Assembly (NCBI RefSeq): GCF_963678635.1
Contig: NC_087067.1
Span: forward strand, 60,748,594-60,812,593
DNA: 64,000 bases
From: Symsagittifera roscoffensis
Lineage: Eukaryota; Xenacoelomorpha; Acoela; Convolutidae
Direction: 5' to 3'
Shown piece after piece: positions 20,803 through 32,537 of this stretch. The position numbers were made by a program, and so were the translations under genes. The notes beneath the pieces were generated by a model. That model saw only the letters and a program-made list of their open reading frames with translations. It did no database searches and had not been told where the DNA came from. Positions within the stretch are counted from its first letter, which is position 1, and each line of letters begins with the position of its first letter.

Positions 20803-23180
20803 TAGTTTTTCTGAATCTGAAAAGTCTCAGCAATTGTAACAAATCTAGTCAGTAAATATACAGTGTTTTCATTACATTACCTGAACTGTCATTTATTTTT
20901 TTATTCAAAGGTTTTGATTGATGTTAAAGACAGCAAAAATCGAGTTCAAATCGTCGTGAAGCTTTCCATGGAACTCGATCCGAAAATTTTTAATCAACAG
21001 TAAAAACTCCCTTGGTTGCAAGCTTGCGGAGACTTTGTTGTGATAAATTTGTAGTAAAATGCATAACATATGCTAATGAGTATTTAAGTATTCGCCTAAA
21101 ATTAGTAAAACTTGGATATTTGAAAAACATCAACTAATTGAAAGCTTTTTGTAGTTGCTATTTTAAAGTTTTTCTTGTTTAGTGCTTGTACAAGTGTTCA
21201 TAGAGCAGAGCTTTTTAAGCAGATTGACTTATTAAGAATTATGTTTTTCTATTGAATTTTTAATGATTTCAGAAAAGAAATTGATAAATGACCTGGAAAA
21301 AATGTATATTTTGCTAAACTTTGAAAGTTTCAAGACAATGATATACATCAATCCAACTAAAAATTTAGTCTAAAATAGATATTCAGATTTAAAACAGCAT
21401 TATACATTTATGAGGTTGAGAAAATCCTTTAAAGCTTTTTAGTAAAGGATTTATGGTATTAATTCAGCTTCGGATTATTGATCGTTCGTTGAAATGATAC
21501 ATTTTTCCATCTAAAATTCAGTTTTCAAGGAAAAATTTGCTCAAATTTTTTTTTCTGGGTAGATCGTAGATGAAGCAGAAACTGAAAAAACGCTAAAATG
21601 GGAAAGAAACTCAAATTATTCCTTAGGAGATTTGAGATACTTTTACTAATATTTAGCTTATAAAGTATATCTTGAGAAAAAATCCGACATAAAAACTCAC
21701 AAAGTCTTATAATTATCCGTAATTCATTAGAAAAAATTGTTATCATTTGATATATTAGTTACTTTATTTGAAAGATCAAATGTTTTGAGGATAATTTTTG
21801 AAAAGCAAACCCAATTCGACATCTTTTGAAAGAAGATACAAAGCATAAATCGAAAACTTGCTTTCATGATCTCCTTTTCCTTGCTACATACACAATACTA
21901 CATAGAAAATACAACACTATATACAATACATTACTAAATTTTTACTACAGAGTTTTTTTTTCTTAATAAAAATCACAATTGCACAAATTGTTCCAGTTTG
22001 CACCTTGATTTGCTTTGCTAAATCAATTTTTTGAGACTCGCTCTTTCAGAAGTTTTTAATTGTAGATGTTAGGAACAAGGTTCTCTTGCGTATTTCCGGA
22101 GATTTTTGAGAAAATTTCCGTCATAAATTAAGAAAAAAAAAGAGTAAATAACTATTTTGCAAGAAAAGTGATAGTTATTGATCCCAAAATTTGTATTTTT
22201 GCTTAAATAGTTTACAATAGCAACTGAACAGTGGAACCTTGAAGAAGATATTAACATTTTTTATTGTAATAATCATACGGTATCAGTTCTAATTTCATCT
22301 CTGCTAGCAAATTGTTCGTTCAAATGATACTTTTTTCCTCCTAAATTTTCCAGTTTTGACTAAATTTTCTAGTAAAGTGTGTTCAATAAGGAAAACATGT
22401 TTCAAACAGAAAGCAAGAATAACTTTAAAACAGGGAAAAACTCTACGGAAAAACTCGAAAGTTATGTTGCAGAAGCAACAGAGAGATAATCATCAGTTAT
22501 GAAGAAGTTTTTGTTGAATTTGAGCTAATATCGAATAAATTTTTTTGAAACATTTATCCCATTTTAAACAATTTTAGCAATAAACTGTTCATTTTTTATC
22601 AATAATCTGAAATTTCTAATTTTTAACATATAAATTTTCTCACAAGTTTTCTCAAAATTTGGGTAATTCAATGAGAAAAAAATGAGGAGGAGTTGAATCA
22701 TGGAGTTTGATTTAGAAATTTTATAGGATATTGCCCTTAATGTTCATTTGAATTGAGATTCCTAAAATTAATCCCTGGACTGGACAAAAGAAAAACAGTT
22801 AAAAACCAAAATAAAAGGTTCGAAATGGAAAATTTCATGTAAGTTTTATTAATTTTTATTTTACCTTCTCAAAAATTACGACTAATTTCACTGTTTTCTG
22901 GAAGTTTCAATATTGATTCTGCTAGTATGAACATTCTTTTCAGTGTTTAGAGCATTGTATAACCAAATATTTAGCACAAATTAAGGTAAACTTCATCGAA
23001 TTTCAATATTTTGAGAAAAAATTGTGGAAAAAGTCATTTTTTTATTCAACATTTTGTATCATTGTCTCTACATAATGCCAATTAACATACAGACATAGCA
23101 TTTTTTTAAAATCTATACGTAAAAGTATGTTTAAAATTAGATCAAAAGCAACAATACATTAGCCAAAATTATGAGATTTC
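20803..23180. other. Gene-free block of the right arm
   Basis: Inverse of 5386-7798; short frames only. Nothing further supported. Confidence 0.6.
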
Positions 23181-23512
23181 TGCAATTTTTTCCAAATACT
23201 TGAAATTTTTGCAATTTTTTCCAAATACTTGAAATTTTTGCAATTTTTTCCAAATACTTGAAATTTTTGCAATTTTTTCCAAATACTTGAAATTTTTGCA
23301 ATTTTTTCCAAATACTTGAAATTTTTGCAATTTTTTCCAAATACTTGAAATTTTTGCAATTTTTTCCAAATACTTGAAATTTTTGCAATTTTTTCCAAAT
23401 ACTTGAAATTTTTGCAATTTTTTCCAAATACTTGAAATTTTTGCAATTTTTTCCAAATACTTGAAATTTTTGCAATTTTTTCCAAATACTTGAAATTTTT
23501 GCAATTTTTTCT
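23181..23512. repeat. 29-bp satellite, right arm
   Basis: About 11 nearly identical 29-bp units (TTTTTTCCAAATACTTGAAA plus TTTTTGCAA). Because 29 is not a multiple of three and no unit contains a minus-strand stop, all three minus frames stay open for over 110 codons; these are not genes. The array lies just inside the terminal repeat. Confidence 0.95.
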
Positions 23513-23989
23513 CAAAAAATTTGAATTTTTTCGAAGTTTCAGTAGATTTCAGCATTGTTTCAATTAGATAGAAAGTAAGATTATTTAATAAATTAGGTCA
23601 AACAATAGCTAACCTTATCGTGTTTTGAATTTTTTCGAAAAAATTTTCATAAAAATTCCAAATTTTTACCCAAAAAACTCTTACCATCGACTACCATATA
23701 TCAAAAAAACAATTAAAAACCCTTCATTACACAACCTACTCGTAATTAAACTTTGATATTTAACAATTAGGTAACGGGCGCCGAAATTTTTGCGAAAAAA
23801 TTAGACAAAAACCAAAAAATTTTCGTTTTTCTTTACATTATCTTACCATCACACAAACCATAAAACCTTACCATCGGTATTCCCTATCCTAATACATTGT
23901 AGACTCTATACCCAATCTTAATACATAGCCTGCTGACCCGATGCTCTATTCCCTATCTTAATACATGAGGGTCAGCAGGCACCCCCCCC
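23513..23989. repeat. Terminal repeat of the left element, with tip at 23,989
   Basis: Read inward from the tip: a C8/G8 tract, GCCTGCTGACC, about 31 bp, GGTCAGCAGGC, then three copies of ATGTATTA(A/G)GAT(A/T)GGG, GATGGTAAG motifs and GGCGCCCG. The first 115 bp match the inverse of 47,871-47,985 at about 90%; further in, only the motif order is kept. This marks an element end. Confidence 0.8.
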
Positions 23990-26091
23990 TGATCGACTCA
24001 CACATATACTACTCACGTGTATACTAAAAAACTCTATGACTAAATCTATCCGGAGAAATTGAAAGAAAACAAAGCCCTTCTAGAACAGATTAAACTTATA
24101 ATTTTGAGAAACTTTCGGGAAAAGAACAAAACTCAAAAAGATTTATCCAATTTTCAACTTGCATTATTTTTCAAAACAAACAAAATCGACACTGAGATTT
24201 TGCAAACACATTCATTTGTAAAATTAATTGAAAATTGGATATTTGAAAAAAAAAATTCATAATGTTTTCCATAATTTTGAACAAATTAGACTCAAACGGC
24301 AATATTTGTGTCAGATTTTGAACACTGTGTAGAACTTGGAGTTATAACCAGTTTTTGGTTTACAGTAAATTATGGTGTACAACAAGTCATACCCGCACTC
24401 ATTAAAAAGAGAAAATAACCGATTATATTACAATTATAATTGTAGTTTTATCAAATGATAATTTATTATAAGCGACAAACTTAATCGCTTAGAATTTTTC
24501 CAAAAATCTCTTATAGTCTTTCATAATCTCTTATATAGTAGATTATAAAACTTTTTTGTCAACAACCTTTCAAAGTGAGATATCTTGTCACTCTTTGGTT
24601 CATCTGATTACAAAGTTCTACCTCGAAACAAAAGTTTCATAGAGATCCCTTCATATTAGATGAAAAAAGCCCGCGGTAGGTGAAATACTACTCTTCTATT
24701 TAAATCAAGAAACTGAAGCAGTGTGCTGATATTTTAGTGGTAAAAAAAATGAAAAACGTACATCATGAAACAACATTAAAAAAAGAAGAAAAAAAAACGT
24801 TTTAAATTAGAAATGATTTGAAAAATGTTAATTTTCCCATTTTTCAGTTAAATCAACGTATACGAAAAGCATAAAATATAATCAATTCATGTGCAAGGTC
24901 GACGACAATAGGGGCAAACAAAAGTGATTATAAACAACTATAATCGATAATAAAAAATATCCAACAAACGATTACTTTGCGGATAATAATTTTTTGTTTA
25001 CTTTGAGGAAAAACGTTTGCTTTATTCAAAAACTAGTATGCGAAAAAGTTCAAAGTCTGGCTTTTTATATTTTACCGAGAACAATCTCATGATAACTGAT
25101 TATATATAAGAAAACGTAATAATAATTTGTTTCAAAATGTTTTACAACTAAGGAAATGAAAAATTAAATTTCAAGTGATATCGCGAGGTTAAAATGCCCA
25201 AAATATTTTTGAAATCATTAACTATGGGTCGAAACGAGCGTTTTTTAATTCGGCGCTCGACCTGCTGAAATCTTGCCGCAAAAATGCCGTAAAAGGCTTG
25301 AGTTTTTTTATACTGAAGTCCTTGTGCGTCGCAACAACGTTATAATAAAATAACTTTAAGCGAGTGGCTACAGGAGATTTTTTGATCGTTTAAAGCGTCA
25401 AATGTTGGACATGATCATTTGCTTCATGAGAACATATTTCGATAGATGTCGTGTTGTGTTTTGGGAAACCAATAGCTTTTTCTTATAAATTTAATAAAAT
25501 GTAATTTTTGGGATCTACTTAAAAATTACCCCCTTTTAAGACAAGTAGGGGGGGGGGGAATTGATAAGTAGATTATTTTAACGCATTTTCGACCAATTAG
25601 ATTGCACCAAAATTAGAAGTCTCAATACAAAGCTCTAGCGCTAATTTTCTGCTTTTATTAATGTTAGTGGCAATTCTTAAGTAGGTATCAAAGGTAGGGC
25701 AATTGTTAAGTAGATCCAATTTTTGTTTCACAAAAATTATACAGGAAAAAAAGTTATCAAGTAGTCATCCTGCTTTAGAACGTTTTCTTCTAAAATGAAC
25801 ATAGAAGAGTACTGTTTCGGCATTTTGTACAATTAAAACTCAAAGTTAGTTAAAATGTTCTCATGGGGGGTTCTTTGAGAGCGTTGGTGCAAGTTTAATA
25901 AATTATAAACCCACATCAAAATCCTAATTCAATCACAAATGCCATTAAAATAAACAAAACTGTTTCAAATAACTTCACGGCTCATATAAAATAAATAGGC
26001 TATATTAAATAAAATTTACAAATCCTTCAAACTTAGCTCCATAAAAAATATAAAAAGCAACGAATTACGCAAAAAATATAAAAAGCAACGA
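23990..26091. other. Sequence between the left element and the LTR element
   Basis: Gene-poor. A 67-residue plus frame at 24,059-24,262 has no recognisable domain. It holds an 11-G run at 25,548-25,558 inside a MITE (see separate entry). A 28-bp direct repeat with core AATATAAAAAGCAACGA abuts the LTR at 26,043-26,090. It may be host DNA or remains of further repeats. Confidence 0.5.
25511..25717. mobile_element. 207-bp MITE with 8-bp target duplication
   Basis: The ends are inverted repeats (GGATCTACTTAAAAATTACCC against GGATCTACTTAACAATTGCCC, 19 of 21 matched). They are flanked by the exact 8-bp direct repeat AATTTTTG at 25,503-25,510 and 25,718-25,725. An 8-bp duplication is typical of hAT-type elements. 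There is no coding capacity. Confidence 0.75.
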
Positions 26092-26253
26092 GTTAAACAA
26101 CCTGAGACTAGATAGTATAAGAGTAAGATTAGGATCGGTATTAGACTAAGAAGTTTCACGAATCTATCCGGCCGAAAATAAGATAGCGTGACGAGCAGAC
26201 GGTGTACCCTATCCGAAATTACTCTATGAGTTAACCACTTCGGTCCTAACTCA
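26092..26253 (+). repeat. 5' LTR (or its retained part), 162 bp
   Basis: Matches 47,531-47,692 with a few mismatches, from GTTAAACAA to CCTAACTCA. Only 162 bp are shared and the left flanks differ at once, so the 5' LTR may be truncated. After it, GGTGCGACCATAAG followed by TCTCGAAC resembles a tRNA-complementary primer site containing the T-loop complement, but does not begin with TGG. Confidence 0.7.
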
Positions 26254-27493
26254 TCAGGTGCGACCATAAGTCTCGAACAAGACCTTAATAGCTTAGAATT
26301 AACCAAAAATAGATTAGAATTTAGACAAAACATTTTCAAAATGTTATACGACGATAATTTAATCGAAATGTCTCTACGACTCAATAGATCAGAGCCAATA
26401 TTCCGAACAATAATAGAACTACCCGGAATTGGAAGAAGACCTCGAACCAGAGACGACATACGACAAAGTAGAAACTTACCAAATAGTTATATGATAGTAC
26501 GGCAAAAGCCAACACAAACTTTTGTATTTAGAATTTTATTAGCAATGAATTTAGATTTTCATTTACAAACAAAAAATCTTGAAGTCAATCTTCATGATCA
26601 TTTCAGTCGCTAAACAAAATTATTAATACACAATAACGATTGATAAAAAGATCTCAGATCGTTTTCCTAAATTCTGCAGTATTATATAAAACATGTTTGG
26701 AAAATAATTATTGAAAATCAAAACAAAAATTAGTAGCATGACAATAAATTGTTAGTAATCATAAAATCATTTGTAGTCCCAGCTTCATCACCTAAACATA
26801 ACAGCAATCATAAGCTCACTAAACATCAAAAACTAAAATTTTTAAACAATTTAAACCATTTTAAACTTAAATTCACTTAATTTTAAAATCAGATCATCAA
26901 GGCTTATCCTTGGATCTACATTAATTTTTCTATTTCATTAAATTTAAAACTTGATCATCAAGGCCTATCCTTGGATCAAAAAGAACAATTTTGTTCTCCA
27001 CCACCCACTTAGCTAGTGTCTAACGACCTCAAACGTCGATTCACTATCCAACCCTTTAAAAAAAACCCAAGACTAATAGAAATTTTTGAACAAAACTAAT
27101 CATTCAAATTAGGATAAACAGTGAAGAACTTCGGTTATTCATCCTTCACTTGAACCCTCCTCATACCAGACCCAGGATAAATCTTAGACTTAGTAAGTTA
27201 AAAATAGTATCTAACGAACTACTCGCGTTCTAATTATACCTGAACCTTGTGGATCGATTTACTATTCTCCAACCCTTGAACACAATCACTACCCCTAAGT
27301 AAGATTAAGTAAGTTAACACCTTAGCTTATACTAGCCACGAGAAAGTAAAAATCATTCTTCGGAATCGATATACTTTTCTCTCCAACCCTGAACAAATAG
27401 ACCCAGGTTAAGCTAACCAAAAAATCGTAAGGACTAACAGTCTAAGAAATAGAAACCATCTAACAACTTTTTGCATCCGTCATCCTAAAGCTT
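26254..27493 (+). other. Long leader of the LTR element
   Basis: 1.24 kb without a convincing gene; a 90-residue frame at 26,341-26,613 is unrecognised. Two hairpin-forming phrases (ATCAAGGC..ATCCTTGGAT) lie near 26,895 and 26,955. Three repeats of TCGAT...CTAT..CCAACCCT lie near 27,035, 27,255 and 27,367. Packaging or dimerisation signals would be expected here; that is inference. Confidence 0.45.
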
Positions 27494-27931
27494 ATGTCAT
27501 TTAAAAATCTAGGAAACAAACAAACAATCGTTTTACACAACTGTGAAATAGACAACAAAAAATACGACCTCGTAATCACACCTCATACACAAACAGTTGG
27601 ATATATTAGAACAAAACGACAAACACTAAAAAGGAAAATAATAACCAAACAAAGACAAATCACACGAAAAAGATTTTCAAAAAATAGAAACGCATTTTCA
27701 GAATCAGAAGCCAGCAACTTAGACGAACTTTATAAATTAAAAGAATCTATTGATAAAAATTGCCCCATTCACGATCAATCATATTTTTCCGACTCAGAAA
27801 CAACTTCAAATTCATCAAAAAGAGGAAAAAGAAGAATAAAAAAGCAATATAAACACAAACCAGTACACTTGTATAATTGGAATCAACCAATTAGACACAT
27901 CGATAATTACCTATTAACAGTCATTAAATGA
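27494..27931 (+). CDS. 145-residue basic protein upstream of gag
   Basis: Open from MSFKNLGNKQ. Residues 38-63 are strongly basic (RTKRQTLKRKIITKQRQ then ITRKRF), a segment that could bind RNA or act as a nuclear signal, followed by a Ser-rich acidic stretch and a second basic run (KRGKRRIKKQYKHK). Four bases separate it from the next frame. A frame before gag is unusual for this element class; it may be a Rev/Tat-like accessory protein, but I recognise no family. Confidence 0.55.
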   Translation: MSFKNLGNKQTIVLHNCEIDNKKYDLVITPHTQTVGYIRTKRQTLKRKIITKQRQITRKRFSKNRNAFSESEASNLDELYKLKESIDKNCPIHDQSYFSDSETTSNSSKRGKRRIKKQYKHKPVHLYNWNQPIRHIDNYLLTVIK

Positions 27932-27935
27932 AAAA

Positions 27936-28971
27936 ATGAGCCAAACACACACTCCAAGTGAAGATAGTCCAGATGATGACGATATCTACCCCTTCCTCGT
28001 AGATGCACCCGATAATAGAGGACAACACGATCTTTGCAAGAATTTCCTCCTAAATTTGTTTGAACCCGGAACCAGCCCATGCAAAGCAGAGTTCCCAGAT
28101 GTAAAAATCAAAAGACAAATTATTGATCATTATCTGAAAAATATATGTAATTTAACACAACAATACGGAATCTACACCATAGAATTCAGTACACCAAACC
28201 CGAATCACCGCAAATATGTAATTCAAACAGACGACCTTGACTTAGAATTTTCAAAAGTATTCTTAGAATATATAAAAAGCATACAATATCATAACTCACA
28301 AAGAGCAAACTCCATATTTAGTAATGAAGTTTTTGCAATAATATATAGTTATATTTCAATATTAGAAAACGAAACCCCAATCCCAAATGTCTCACCGACA
28401 CACATCCAAACATATAAGGGTACGACATAAAATCACACTATTATCAACTTTCCTACATATAATTAAAGAAAATTTCACTAAAGATGAAGTTTCACAACAT
28501 ACAAAACATGACTTACAAAAAATTTTGGCGTGGTTTATAATAGATTATTTCACACATAATATAGATTTAATTTCACAAGCAAGAAAAAATTTCAGACCTC
28601 AAAATTCAAACGATGATACCGCCATCACAGAACAGTCAGACTACGTTTGGGACCCCGAATGGTCTCATTATGCATTCATAAATATCCCACAATCAATCTC
28701 AAGTCAAGCAATAAGTACAATATCTTATATAAGAGATTATGTAAGAGTAATACCATTAACCATTGATGCAACACCATTAAACTACAATACATTTTTACCT
28801 GATACGCGAAATAACAGTTTAAATTCGACCGTCATAAACAATGAAAACCTTAATGGAACTAGGAACCTTACTCAACAAGATATTCAAACACCATCACACT
28901 TCATAAATGAAGAAATCGTCCAAACAACAACATCTACACAACAAAGTATTTCACCGATACGTCCAAATTGA
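27936..28971 (+). pseudogene. Acidic ORF upstream of gag, frameshifted
   Basis: The first part (27,936-28,430) begins MSQTHTPSEDSPDDDD; the second (28,387-28,971) is open in another frame with no shared start, so one shift near 28,400 splits a protein of about 340 residues. The end is Thr/Ser/Asn-rich. It may be the matrix-like part of Gag or an accessory protein. No family recognised. Confidence 0.5.
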
Positions 28972-29058
28972 ACAACACCAAGAAATACAAACACTTCACT
29001 AGCACAAGTAACCTTACAATCAACCGTTAAACCTTCGGTTGCTCCAAAATAATCACAA

Positions 29059-31376
29059 ATGGATTATCAAACATATATTCCCATGACAGTACCGTCAAAA
29101 ACACGCAGAACGTTCACAAGAAACACTTTTGCGGAACACAATTATAATTACGCACATTCATCAAAAACAAACTACCCCCCACGAAAAAATAATCATAATC
29201 AGATAAGATCTCGATATTGGGATAACCCAATGGCAACAACCAACTCAGTAAATTTTCAAACTATTTCACATCCTCCACAGCATCGTAGTGAAAATTACCC
29301 ATTCTTTCAACAAAACAAAAATAAAAAACAAGCACCTCATCAAACGGATTATTTATCCTCTGATGATGATTATTTACAACCAGATATATTTGCACCATAT
29401 ATTCAAGAATATCGTGGACAAGGAGTGCAAAAACCACATACATATCATATAATTTTTTCTCCACATCCAACAGATACACAAAATCAACAACCAATACAAA
29501 TGCAAAACCCAATTAATACACAAACTTTTCAACCAATTCAGCCACAAAACCCAATGATTACACACTCGTATCAACCAACACAAATGAAAATGAAATACCA
29601 CTCCCATATTACCTTCAACAACACGAAATAACAAAAAATCAACTTTCAAATTTTTCACAAATGCCAAATGCCGCAGAATCATTACAAATGACAATGAATC
29701 CATACCTTATGGGTGGATCATCAATAACATCAAACAAACCATTAATGGTATTCACAGGAACAGACCCTGAATATTCTGTAGAAGATTATTTAAATGCAGT
29801 AACAGCAAATTTAATTCTAAATATAGGACCTGAACCAATTAATACACTACTACATCAAAATTGGATACATCGACGCACAGCGTTGATACAAACAACCTTA
29901 GATGGCGCAGCCCAAAAATGGTTTTCAGTATGAAATTCGCAGATTACCAAATGATACCATCAAACAATTAGCAGTACATATCGAAACACTAGTTCGAAAA
30001 GCATATTCATTAAATACACATGACTATAAAAACACAAAAATGACAGAAATCTTAATGATGACCTTAACACCTCAATTAAGGAAAATAGCAATAAAAAAGA
30101 GAGCATCCCATATTTGCACCATATATTCAAGAATATCGTGGACAAGGAGTGCAAAAACCACATACATATCATATAATTTTTTCTCCACATCCAACAGATA
30201 CACAAAATCAACAACCAATACAAATGCAAAACCCAATTAATACACAAACTTTTCAACCAATTCAGCCACAAAACCCAATGATTACACACTCGTATCAACC
30301 AACACAAATGCAAAATGAAATACCACTCCCATATTACCTTCAACAACACGAAATAACAAAAAATCAACTTTCAAATTTTTCACAAATGCCAAATGCCGCA
30401 GAATCATTACAAATGACAATGAATCCATACCTTATGGGTGGATCATCAATAACATCAAACAAACCATTAATGGTATTCACAGGAACAGACCCTGAATATT
30501 CTGTAGAAGATTATTTAAATGCAGTAACAGCAAATTTAATTCTAAATATAGGACCTGAACCAATTAATACACTACTACATCAAAATTGGATACATCGACG
30601 CACAGCGTTGATACAAACAACCTTAGATGGCGCAGCCCAAAAATGGTTTTCAGTATGAAATTCGCAGATTACCAAATGATACCATCAAACAATTAGCAGT
30701 ACATATCGAAACACTAGTTCGAAAAGCATATTCATTAAATACACATGACTATAAAAACACAAAAATGACAGAAATCTTAATGATGACCTTAACACCTCAA
30801 TTAAGGAAAATAGCAATAAAAAAGAGAGCATCCCATCCCTCCTCAATTCGAGAGCCCGATCTAGATTTTCGAAAACTAGTAGACAAACTAGAGCAAGCAG
30901 AAATTATAATGAAACTTGAAGAAACAGAAAATCTGAAGTTACAATATGTTAATCGAATTGAAACAAATACCACAAATATCAACAACATACAGGAATCAGA
31001 TACAGACCTCGTTGAAAAAATCACCGAAATACTAAATATTTATGAAAAACACCAAACTGTAAAGGCAAACCATCTTTCAAAATTTTGTAATTATTGCCGA
31101 CGATACGGACATAGTATTTCTGAATGTAGACAAAAACAACAGGATAACCAAAACAAACCTCAAAAATATAAAGAACCAAATAAATCATTCTATCAATACA
31201 TGAAGAAAGATCAAAATCTACCAAACAAAAATGTATACAGCAACAACAGTTCAGGAAAACCACTTCCGAACAATACCAATTACACACGAAATCAACCACC
31301 ATATAACTCAAATTATAGAGGAAGATCACCAGAACGAAGAAATACACAGAATTCTTCACAAAATCATTATAATTGA
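29059..31376 (+). pseudogene. gag: Gag-like polyprotein, duplicated and frameshifted
   Basis: The N-terminal part is Gln/Pro/Asn-rich. A capsid-like region (VFTGTDPEYSVEDYLNAV ... LDGAAQKWFS) is followed by a helical segment and a CX2CX4HX4C zinc knuckle (CNYCRRYGHSISEC) near 31,092. A 724-bp tandem duplication repeats the middle. Copy 1 also has a one-base deletion. Both copies share a stop after WFSV with reading continuing in the +1 frame, so that lesion predates the duplication. Confidence 0.8.
29387..30835 (+). repeat. 724-bp tandem duplication inside gag
   Basis: 29,387-30,110 is repeated at 30,111-30,835. The copies differ by a single-base indel (ATGAAAATG against ATGCAAAATG) and little else, so the event is recent relative to the element's decay. 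Confidence 0.9.
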
Positions 31377-32517
31377 CCAAATAGTCGAAATAACTACTCC
31401 AGATCAAATTCAAATACAACACATTTTGTTTCTAGATCTAATTCCCAATCAAACATAAGAAATAAATACTATCCAAACAATCAATCACCAAACTCATCAT
31501 ATAATAGAAATAGAAACTACTCAAATAATCGAAATAGAAGTTATTCAAACAACCGAAATCAGAATTACCCAAACAATCGATCAAGGAATAACTCATATAA
31601 CAGATCAAACTATCACAGATCAAACGATAATTATCAAAACAGATCACGAAACAATTCACAAAATTGACATTCAAGTTATAATAATCGTTATAGAAATTAT
31701 TCCCAATCACCACACAGAAATAATAACCATTATAATAATTCTAAAAATCGCCACAGAAGTAGTACACCCAAACATCAAAGACATATTAATCAAGTACAAT
31801 CAAATGAAGAAACAACATCAGACCCCCCAGGTATTGATGACACAGCAAATAACGAACTACAACTAAATCAAATAAACTGTGGATCATCAGACACAGAAAG
31901 TGATACAGAAAACACTCTCTCCATAAATATGATAGCAGTCGAAAACGACTACGAACTTATTATATATGAACAACCTTTTTCATCACATATATATGAAAAT
32001 CAATTAGAACTCCTTCACAATTATTATATTGAACCCATCCATACCACACAAACGGCACAAGAAACTAACGAAATCAACACTGTAAATAAATCCAATGAAA
32101 ATGACAAAACAAAATGCTTGAATACAAATCACATCTATCAAAATATACAAAAAGAACAACCCAAAGAAAAAATTTGGACAATACCATTTCTTTTAGAAAG
32201 TCCAAGAAACAAAGAATTTCAACCACCAGATCTTGAAATTGATTTTTTAATTGATTCAGGAGCAGAATCAAACATAATAAACATCCCCACATGGAATTAA
32301 ATCAAAACATTACACCCAAAATTAACACCTCCTGCAACCTCCAGTCAACTAGCAACAACACAAGGATCAACATTGGTAAACTATGGAAAAGTTCAATTAT
32401 TTTTTCTCCCCACAAGAACAATGGAACAAAATAAAATTTTAAACAAGCCATTTAAACAAATATTTCATTTTACTGATATTAAATACAAAATCATTGGAAT
32501 ACCATTTATCTCTTAGT
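31377..32517 (+). pseudogene. pol: Asn/Arg-rich nucleocapsid tail and aspartic protease
   Basis: The frame continues from gag with in-frame TGA at 31,374 and 31,665, through a long low-complexity Asn/Arg/Ser/Tyr stretch. A retroviral-type protease motif FLIDSGAESNIINI lies near 32,245, followed by TAA at 32,298 and TAG at 32,515. Gag and Pol share one frame here. Confidence 0.75.
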
Positions 32518-32537
32518 ATATACCAACAATCAACATC

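Larger units (their letters stand above)
18527..23300. repeat. Right arm of the large inverted repeat
   Basis: Inverse of 5257-10,034. The outer end cannot be fixed because the matching satellite copies are in the gap. Confidence 0.85.
5057..23989. mobile_element. Palindromic, satellite-like Maverick derivative (left element)
   Basis: The interval is bounded on the right by a terminal repeat (23,513-23,989) closely matching the tip of the Maverick at 47,865. Inside are two inverted arms of about 4.8 kb and a spacer with repeated small-gene modules. It contains no capsid, ATPase or protease gene, and only the zinc-finger start of the polymerase. The left tip is lost in the gap, so the outer limit is inferred. 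It is probably non-autonomous and would depend on a full Maverick for polymerase and packaging; that is inference. Confidence 0.55.

Noticed and set aside
23181-23512. CRISPR-like array
   Set aside because: Units are contiguous with no unique spacers, in animal DNA.
23137-23555. Three long overlapping minus-strand frames of 112-128 codons
   Set aside because: They are products of a 29-bp repeat without stops, whose length rotates the frames; composition is pure repeat.
26016-26459. 147-residue minus-strand frame over the 5' LTR
   Set aside because: Antisense to the LTR and leader with no recognisable features.
29261-30367. Hydrophobic minus-strand frames opposite gag
   Set aside because: They mirror Gln/Asn/Pro-rich plus-strand codons and are shadows.
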